Below are positions 56,335-64,000 of a stretch of 64,000 nt of DNA, piece by piece. A program made the position numbers and the translations under genes. Within the stretch, counting starts at the first letter, position 1. Each line of letters opens with the position of its first letter. The DNA lies in contig NC_036453.1 in the NCBI RefSeq assembly GCF_002775205.1, forward strand, positions 12,604,594 through 12,668,593. Direction: 5' to 3'. Origin of the DNA: Xiphophorus maculatus (Eukaryota > Chordata > Actinopteri > Cyprinodontiformes > Poeciliidae). The notes under the pieces are model-generated. The model was given only the letters and a program-made list of their open reading frames with translations. It made no database searches and was not told where the DNA came from.

Positions 56335-56956
56335 ATAGAGGACACAGATCCTGAATGGGCCAAAGTGTCAGGAAAAACTCCTGAACGAGCCGAACTGTCA
56401 GGAATAACTCCTGAACGGGCTGAAAACGGGCCGAACCATCAGGAGAAACTCCCCAACGGGCCGAACCGTCAGGAGAATCTCCTGAACGGGCCGAACCGTC
56501 AGGAAAATCTGAACGGGCTGAAAACGGGCCGAACCGTCAGGAGAAGCTCCTGAACGGGCCAAAGTGTCAGGAAAAACTCCTGAACGGACCGAACCGTCAG
56601 GAAAAACTCTTGAACGGGCCGAACCGTCAGTAGAAACTCCTGAACGAGCCGAACTGTCAGGAATAACTCCTGAACGGGCCGAAAACGGACCAAAACGTCA
56701 GGAGAAACTCCTGAACGAACCGAACTGTCAGGAATAACGCCTGAACGGGCCGAACCGACCAGGGCAAACTCCTGAACGGGCCGAACTGTCAGGAAAAACT
56801 GCTGAACGAGCTGAAAACGGGCCGAACCGTCAGGAAAATCTGAATGGGCCGAATCGGTCAAGGCAAACTTCTGAAAGGGCCGAACCGTCAGGAGAAACTC
56901 CTGAACGGGCTGAAAACGGGCCAAACCGTCAGGAAAATCTGAACGGGCTGAAAACG
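56335..56956. repeat. About 30-bp minisatellite, roughly 20 degenerate units
   Basis: Units are variants of CTCCTGAACGGGCCGAACCG followed by TCAGGAGAAA, with shortened units (AAAATCTGAACGGGCTGAAAACGGGCC). It ends exactly where the inverted LINE half begins. Open frames across it are by-products of the repeat. Confidence 0.9.
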
Positions 56957-58081
56957 GGTGTGTGACACCCCTATAATTGGAGCACACACTTCGGTCCCCC
57001 TTTTTGAACAGGGGGACCACCACCCCAATCTGCCAATCCAGGGGACCTGCCCCCGATGTCCATGCAATATTGCAGAGTCATGTCAGCCAACACGACCCTA
57101 CAACATCCAGAGCCTTAAGGAACTCCGGGCGAATCTCATCCACCCCCAGGGCCCTGCCACCGAGGAGCTTTTTAACCACCTCGGCGACCTCGTCCCCAGA
57201 GATTGAAGAGCCCAACCCAGAGTCCCCAGGCTCAGCTTCCTCAATGGAAGGCATGTTGGAGGGATTGAGGAGGTCTTCGAAGTATTCTGCCCACCGGCCC
57301 ACAATCGTCCCAAGTCGAGGTCAACAGCACACCATCCTCACTATAAACAGTGTTGGTGCTGTACTGCTTCTCCCTTCTGAGACACTGGATGGTGGACCAG
57401 AATCGCCTCAAAGCCGTGCGGAAGTCTTTCTCCATGGCCTCTCCAAACTGCTCCCATGCCTGAGTTTTTGCCTCAGTAACCACCTGAGCCGCATGTCGCT
57501 TCGCCCGCCGGTACCCATCAGCTGCTTCCGTAGTCTCACAAGCCAAAAAAGGCTTGATAGGACTCCTTCCTCAGCATGACAGCATCCCTCACCTAAGGTG
57601 TCCACCAACGGGTTCGAGGGTTGCCACTGCGACAGGCACCGACAACCTTGCGGCCACAGCTCCGATAAGCCGCCTCGACAATGGAGGCACGGAACATGGT
57701 TCACTTGGACTCAATGTCCCCCACCTCCTCCAGAACGTGTTCAAAGTTCTGCCAGAGATGGGATCGGTCTCAGGGGATTCCGCCAGACGTTCCCAGCAGA
57801 CCCTCACAACACGTCTGGGCCTGCCAGGTCTGACCGGCATCCTCCCCCACCCACCACCAGAGCCAACTCACCACCGGGTAGTGATCAGTGGACAGCTCTG
57901 CACCTCTCTTCACCCGAGTGTCCAAGACGTACGGCTGCAGAATAAACGACGACAAAGTCGATCATCGAACTGTGGCCTAGGGTGTCCTGGTGCCAAGTGC
58001 ACATCCTTATGCCTGAACATGTTGTTAGTTATGGAACAACAGAACACCACTAGAGTTCAGATTGGGGGGGCAATTCCTCCC
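56957..58081 (-). mobile_element. RTE-type LINE, endonuclease C-terminal to RT N-terminal part
   Basis: On the minus strand: YVLDTRVKRGAELSTDHYPV, the end of the endonuclease with its catalytic His; then a linker with MACETTEAADGYRRAKRHAA; then WAEYFEDLLNPSNMPSIEEA; then the start of the reverse transcriptase (VVVPLFKKGDRSVCSNYRGV) at about 57022-56960. The RT core is missing and is replaced by the minisatellite. Several frameshifts are present. Confidence 0.85.
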
Positions 58082-59258
58082 AGCCTAGTGTTAGTTCACA
58101 CACACACATACATCGACCTATCATTCAGAACAGTATGTCTATATCCTATGTGTGTGTGATATTTTAATAGTGTATATGTGTAATTTTAGTATTTTGTGTG
58201 TGCGTATGAGTCTTTAGTAGAGTGTGTGAGACAAAACATAGTTTTAGTCCTAAACGGCCCCTCATAACAACAATCTTACAGGAACTCAAAAATATACGCT
58301 TATGTGAAGAGCTATACATCAAACCTGAAACATGAATATGGCTGAATATTAACTACACATGTGAACTACACATGTATACGTAAACAGGAGAAAAATGGGT
58401 ACATATCAAAAATGTATTTTGTAAACCATGTTTTGCTTTTATTTCACCGACTGGTTGTAATTCTTGTTTTTGTCAGCATGTGGTGCTGTTGTTACAGAGA
58501 GGTCTAAAATTACCGGAAGTAGAAAACATCTCGTTTATGTACCGTGGCACCCTAACTGGTAAAACGGAAGAGAAGGACATTTTTTGAGCCGAGACCTGCT
58601 GGAGAAGACGACTCCATGGCCACATGAGCGAAGAATCCAGGTGTTCGGTAATTAATGTTTGAACTGAATTATCTTCCGTGGACAAAGCTACAGAGATGAT
58701 GCTAATGTTATGTTATGTTCAGTTCTTGAACATTTAGGTTTTGGAGCAAACTTTAACTTAATTAGAGGTCTATATCAAAACATTAATAGTTGTGTAATAC
58801 TACCCAACGGCACCACAGCTAGATTTAACATTAATGTTGGAATTCCTCCAGGGTGTCCCATTTTCCCCATATCTCTAATTTGGTTGCAGCAATGTTAGCA
58901 AGCTATCTTAAAAACTGTGCAGACATTGAGAAATGAGACGTTTTCGGTACAGAATTAATCATTAGCCAGTTAGCAGATGACACCACCATTTTCTTAAAAA
59001 ATCACAAGCAAGTTCCAATTGTAATTGATAAAATTAAACTTTTTTCAGGACCAATGCTAAGTTTAAAAAAAAAGTGAGCTTATAGCCATTCACGACACTC
59101 CCCTAAAAGAAATATCTAGCATTCCAATTAAATCTGAAATGAAATACTTGGGAACTGTTATAACCAAAAACCAAGAATCAACCTTAACTATTGAAAACAA
59201 GATTAAAGAACGTAATCCAAACTTAACTCATGGCTCCAACGAGACCTTTGTATTTTAG
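58080..59258. repeat. Long inverted repeat, right arm
   Basis: Reverse complement of the left arm (50948-52185). The inner end is at 58080, next to the broken LINE; the outer end is cut at about 59258, three bases before the retroviral LTR. Confidence 0.9.
58690..59258 (+). mobile_element. L1-like LINE fragment, right copy
   Basis: Same reverse transcriptase fragment as 50948-51580 in opposite orientation, without the roughly 60-base insertion. It is interrupted at the start of the KLNSWLQRD block by the retroviral LTR. Confidence 0.85.
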
Positions 59259-59261
59259 CAC

Positions 59262-59598
59262 TGTGGTGGAAAAATCTATTTCCAAGCACTGTTCAGGTAA
59301 AATCACTCAATCAGGTTTATTCATGAATTGCGCACAAGTCAGAGAGCGTGTAGGACAGTCAATAATGGAGCAAGTCTGAACGGAAAGCTCTGCCAGGCAG
59401 AGACAACACATGCGTTTTATACAAAAGGGATCCACAGCATAGGAAACAGACTGGTTCCCATGCAGCTGAGAAAAACAGTGTCCAACCTTGTACATGTAAC
59501 CCAAATAGCTTTATCTTTTTGGGACTATTTAGAAACTTAGAATAAACATAAAGCAATACAACTAGCAGGTGTGACCTTGTTGTAATTTTTCCACATCA
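59262..59598 (-). mobile_element. 3' LTR of an endogenous retrovirus
   Basis: On the minus strand the LTR runs TGATGTGGAAAAAT ... ATTTTTCCACCACA (337 bases), with imperfect inverted ends. TATAAAA (59421-59415) and AATAAA (59321-59316) follow in the expected order. It abuts a polypurine tract on its U3 side. Confidence 0.85.
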
Positions 59599-59612
59599 TT
59601 TCCCCCCCTTTT
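59599..59612 (-). promoter_or_regulatory. Polypurine tract AAAAGGGGGGGAAA
   Basis: A 14-base all-purine run on the minus strand directly before the LTR TG, the classic plus-strand primer site of a retrovirus. It fixes the element's orientation. Confidence 0.85.
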
Positions 59613-60379
59613 GATTATAAGTAAATATAATATTTAATATTAATCATCATTTCCCTCTTTGGCTAAAAGATATAACATAACACTATCTTGGAAGATGTGA
59701 CAAAAAGAAAAAAACAACAACAAAAAAAAACATATACGCAAGATACGAAAAACCTACCGGCATTCACTTATTGAACCCTGTAACAATATGACTGTCAGGT
59801 AGGAAAAGTTATCCTGCAACCCCTCCTTGCCAGGGAGACGGTCCTGTATATGTTTGTCCAGGAAAATTGTGGAGGTATCACACCAATGATTGAAGACATG
59901 AAAAAATCAAAAAACACACACAAAAAATTTAACACAAAAGCTAAAACCAAAAGTTAAAAGAACAAACAAAAAAAAAACAAGAAATAATAAAATCAGTAGT
60001 AAAAAAAAAACAAAAATCAGTGTCGAACAAAAATTCAAGCTTAATAGAAAACCTTCCCGATAAGTAGCTAGAAATACAATTTGTACTGAATCACATTGAG
60101 CAATTTAAAACCAATGCCACAACAATTCTTAAAAGGAAACTCCAACTAAAACTTAAAAGGAAAAAAACTAAAAAGAAAAAAAACTAACATATTTCCAGAT
60201 CAAATGAAATGTAAAATCAAAATATAAAATGCATATTCAGAACATGCAGAAAGGACAGGCATTTGTTTTTGTGAAACATAGACATTTCTGTAATGTGCAA
60301 AGCAGGATAGGAAAGCTAAGCTAGGATACTAGCTTGAAAATATCAATGATTAACTATTTAAAGACAAAAAAGCCAAACA
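59613..60379. other. Retroviral region between env and the polypurine tract
   Basis: Very A-rich, with no open frame of note and no recognised accessory gene. Confidence 0.5.
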
Positions 60380-61857
60380 TTACACATTAACCTCCTCATC
60401 ACTGGAGGACAAAAAGTCCAAGTCATCAGATTCATCACTCAGGTAGGTAGGGTTACGGAACTGATTGGTTTTGTGAGTAAGGAAAGTGTACTTCAGGAGA
60501 TGAACGTTAATGACATTTTCTACTATCCTTTTAAGTAGGGGAATCACATAGCAAGATAAGATCACTAATATCCCCAATACAATAAACACAGGTGTGAGAA
60601 GTTTTATTAGGAGTTGTCTCCAACCGTTACCTGAAAATCACGACAACCAATCGGACGGAGAAGCATGGTCATCATTAAGAGCGTTCTTTAGAGCTGTCAG
60701 GTTAGACAGTGCATGAGCAACAGCACCACCATCTTCATCATCAGCTGGAATAAAAGTACAAGAAGAAGCACCCACCATCACACAACCCCCCTGTAGAAGC
60801 TGCTAGTTGATCTAGAACCATTCTATTTTGAAGAGCCATTAGGCTTAACGCAGTTAATTCGACTTTAGCTGCTCCAAGACCAACCAAAATATCATTAACA
60901 AATGACTCAAACCTGTAACTCAAAGTCTCCACACGAAGCATAACTTTACCAATACCTAAGGAAGGAAGGATAGAACAGCCCTCTGACCCCGAGTCCACAA
61001 CTTGCCATCCTCTGAGACATTTGAACCCCAAATCGGGTCATGCGGGTCTATGGGTTTTTTTATACTGCCAACAACATAAGAATGCTTTGCTATAACTGGG
61101 GCACACCTACCGGCCCAATATGCTGGGAGAGCCAGGTAAAGGGAATATCCACAGAGCCAGAACATATCAATTCGGGGCAAAGTGCCAAGGGCATCTGGCA
61201 CCTGGTAATAAGGGGAACAGATAGTTCCTGGAGGAGCTCGAGAGTAATTAAGAGAAGCATTGTTAGCATACGGAGCGCAAGGAACAAGTACAGATTTGCA
61301 ATATGAATGGGGTATATTGTCCGTAAATGTAGGAGTGTGACCTATCAGTTCAACTTTGGAATTCAAAAAACAGTCAAATCCTACTTCAGGTGGAATGTGA
61401 ACAGGGCCAATGAAAGGTTCCTCAAAGAATGCGTTGGTGACCTGAAAGAGCTTTGTGGAACCATTAAGAGCTGGAAGTGGAGGAGAATTCAAAATGTCTG
61501 GAAACAAGTCAGAGATGTTTGGATAAGGCTGTGGAATCACCATTGGGGAGTGGGCAGCTAAAGGCATGTGTGAGCAAACATAGCAATTTGACCTGTTCAA
61601 TATGGAAACCAGTGTGCTGCAATATACTTAGCATAGTGGTACCACAAATTCAAGGCGTAAGGAGTGGAATGTTTAAGTTGCAAATCAATGGTAGACAGCC
61701 ATTTAATATCTCGCAATTCATGTAGAGGAAAATTTTCCACCTTATCAGAGGGAAATAAACCCCACCACCTGAGTGATACAAACAAACAACAAAAAATTAA
61801 AAATAGCCAACACAAATAATTGCAATTGGAACAAGATGAAAGGGTGATCGCCGTCAT
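60380..61857 (-). pseudogene. env: Endogenous retroviral env, broken
   Basis: Four minus-strand open pieces in different frames lie in the order of an envelope gene: 61857-61597 (hydrophobic leader), 61600-60956 (cysteine-rich surface subunit with several N-glycosylation sites), 61031-60741 (start of the transmembrane subunit with a heptad region and an immunosuppressive-like LQNRMVLDQL segment, followed by a CX6C-like cysteine region where a run of G residues at about 60787-60793 shifts the frame), and 60589-60380 (membrane anchor and acidic cytoplasmic tail). The frame changes at least three times, so no envelope protein can be made as is. Layout is gamma-like. Confidence 0.75.
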
Positions 61858-62379
61858 GATGAACTCCCTTTTTCTTTCTTTCTCTCAGGAACTCTTTTAA
61901 TATTTATTTTAATCTTCGATCCCCACTTCGACCATTCGCCAGTGGACCAGCAATAGTTCTTTGGTTGGGGAGCCTTTTGATGTACAAAACAACCAATGTT
62001 CGTTGATGTGTTTGTCCCTTCTGTATTCCTTTGTGTCGTCTCTTTTCTTTTCCCGAATGATGGGTGTCAGAGGTTACTAGCACTTAACACCAAAATGAAG
62101 GTATTCAGCGATGCAAGAAATGAAACATGGCTGTCTGCGGTGTCAGAGGTTACTAGCACTTAACACCAGCAGCAGTAAGGTCATTTATCCTCATTCAGAA
62201 AGTTGCGTGTCGTCCTCCTTGGTATGTTGTTCTGTCGACTGCTGGACGAATTCCTCCCCGTCAGGATGAGTGTCCTCTCAAGGCTCCGGTACCCGTTTAC
62301 ACTGGCTGGTGTGAATCCACGTTGCCCGCTCTGCAACCTTAACAGCCGTAACTGTGACGAGTAGCACTTGAAACAGTCC
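61858..62379. other. pol-env junction region with a duplicated segment
   Basis: No open frame. A 30-base segment (GGTGTCAGAGGTTACTAGCA, then CTTAACACCA) occurs at 62063-62092 and again at 62139-62168, a 76-base period. Confidence 0.6.
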
Positions 62380-63700
62380 CTACCAGCGTTTGGAGTTCCA
62401 ATGCGTCCTCCGAAAGTCTTTCACCATGACCCAATCACCGGGTTTGATGGCATGTAGTGGAGTCTCGGCAGGACATGGCAATGCGTCTTTCACCGTCTGA
62501 AAAACTTGAGAAATCACATTCGACAGGTTTTGACAGTAAGACAACTTTGCATCATCACGGACAGAAGTGGAAGGAAGGACCTTTCTCTGAGGCCGTAAAC
62601 CCAAGTTAGGAGATCTGCCAAACAGGATTTCAAATGGACTGAGGTTAATCCTGGCTCTTCTTTGCATCCTCATATAAGTCAAAACGATTGGTAGGGCTTT
62701 AACCCATGACAGACCTGTTTCCTCACAGCATTTAGCTAGTTTGGTCTTTAAAATGCACTCTGTGGGTAATACCCGCAGTGAGTTTTTAGAGTCGTACCTA
62801 AAACTTTCCCACTTCAGTTAATGCAGCATTAACAAAGTGTGTGCCATTGTCACTGCTAATCCTGTCAGGAATACCCCATCGTGGAATCATTTCAGTCAGC
62901 AGAGCTTTAGTTACGGTGTGACTGTCCACATGCTTTGATGGTAAAGCTTCCACCCATTTGCTAAACATGTACAAGCAAAAATTTCTTCCCCTCAGCAGGG
63001 GAAGGTTCAATAAAGTCCATCATCAAATAGTTAAAAGGTCTGTCAGGTGGAGGCTGTGCAGCCTGAGATGCGCTCGCACCTCTCCCTGTATTGTGTGTTG
63101 CACAAATCATGCATGTTTTACAGTGTCTTTGTGCAAAAGAACTGAATCCTTTTGTAAACCAGTGTGCTGTAAGTGCAGCAATCATTCCAGACTTTGAAAC
63201 ATGGTCAAAACCATGAGTCAGTTTTGAGAAGTGTGGGAAAATATGTTTAGGAAGGCACGGCTTGCCATTTGGACCCATCCATATTCCATTTTCATAAACA
63301 GCCCCTGAGGATTTCCATTCTTGACGTTCCCCAGGGATCTTTGCCTTTTTTTACAGGACATATTGGTGAGCGAACTGGAGAGTTATTACAGGGAACAATG
63401 ATGCCGGCTTTTTGTAGAGCTTCAAAAAGACGTTTTATGCCTTCAACAGCTTCAGGTTTGAGGGGATTTCAGGGTAATAACTTGTTCACACCCTTTAATT
63501 AGACCTACATCATATTTGCTTTTAGCCCAAAAGTCATCAGGAACTTTAGACAGCGCTTTTGGTAGTGAAGACAGATCTGTGTGAGATAAAAAGCATGTTC
63601 CAAAATTTAGGTCTGTGGTAGGAATCAATTCCACAGTTTTTTGACAGTGCACTGCACAATGAAACAATTTTTTGAATGCCGACATGCGTTCAGAAAACAT
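62380..63700 (-). pseudogene. pol: Endogenous retroviral pol, broken, RT core deleted
   Basis: Minus-strand pieces in order: 63700-63452 and following bases to about 63340 (start of reverse transcriptase), 63278-62961 (HHCC zinc-binding domain and start of integrase, with HC...CMIC spacing), 63010-62798 (integrase core, with the DNGTHF catalytic block), 62682-62380 (integrase C-terminal part). The frame shifts between pieces. Between the reverse transcriptase start and the integrase zinc domain only about 60 bases remain, so the RT palm, its YXDD motif and RNase H have been deleted. gag and the 5' LTR are expected beyond the right edge. Confidence 0.8.
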
Positions 63701-64000
63701 TACATTTGGGTCAGCAGGTGAAATAATCCAATCAGTCTCATTTTTACACGCATGAATAAATTATCCTACATCACTCTATTCCAATTCTTGCAATTTTGCC
63801 ACAAAAAAAACGGTCTCTGCTCAGCTGAGAGAGAGACAGCCAAACCTGCTGTGTGTGTTTTCCAAAACAAAGCAGATGTTGACAGTTTTCAGAAGGAGCT
63901 CGGAAACATCGCTTCTCATAATCACAATCAGCTCCCAATGAAACATTAGAAATGCAGCTTAATTCATCATGCTGTTTAATATCGGAAAAAAAGAGATATT
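63701..64000. other. Window edge, unassigned
   Basis: Probably continues the retrovirus toward protease and gag on the minus strand, but I cannot support a specific assignment. A 65-codon plus-strand frame at 63752-63949 has no recognised similarity. Confidence 0.3.

Noticed and set aside
56499..57023. Minus-strand 174-codon frame
   Set aside because: A join of minisatellite translation and the start of the LINE reverse transcriptase; not a gene.
57554..58159. Plus-strand 201-codon frame
   Set aside because: Antisense of the RTE-type LINE, whose minus strand gives the recognisable protein.

Overview
This window is nuclear DNA of a ray-finned fish, probably a percomorph teleost. It carries intron-containing vertebrate genes with GT-AG junctions, long AT-rich introns, many microsatellites, and typical fish repeats (Tc1/mariner remnants, small inverted-repeat elements, L1-like and RTE-like LINEs, LTR elements). 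The species cannot be fixed from the sequence.

Layout. About 1-19.9 kb: the 5' part of calpain-5 (capn5) on the minus strand, with coding exons at 12657-12821 and 5524-5655 and a probable non-coding first exon near 19.7-19.9 kb. The single-exon olfactory marker protein gene (omp, 796-1272, plus strand) lies inside capn5 intron 3. From 19.9 to 25.6 kb is repeat-rich intergenic DNA. hepacam (GlialCAM-type adhesion molecule) follows at 25598-35078 on the minus strand, with seven coding exons recovered in frame. styxl1 (pseudophosphatase, 36327-40857) and tmem120a (42119-49696) follow on the plus strand, with complete in-frame models of 8 and 12 exons. The styxl1-tmem120a pairing is conserved synteny with human 7q11.23.

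From 50.6 to 59.3 kb is a young accessory block. Two inverted arms of about 1.2 kb (50948-52185 and 58080-59258), each carrying the same L1-like LINE fragment, flank 5.9 kb. The spacer holds an uninterrupted intronless 324-codon ORF related to GRAMD4 but lacking the GRAM domain, a second broken and partly inverted GRAMD4-like copy joined in frame to a 30-bp minisatellite, an RTE-type LINE whose halves lie in opposite orientation, and a second minisatellite. From 59262 to at least 63.7 kb is a defective minus-strand endogenous retrovirus (3' LTR, polypurine tract, broken env, broken pol with most of reverse transcriptase deleted). It appears to have inserted into the right arm.

The ordinary genes do not form an operon-like unit; their order reflects vertebrate synteny. 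The most unusual part is the GRAMD4-derived cassette between the inverted LINE arms, which has promoter-like motifs directly upstream of its open reading frame.
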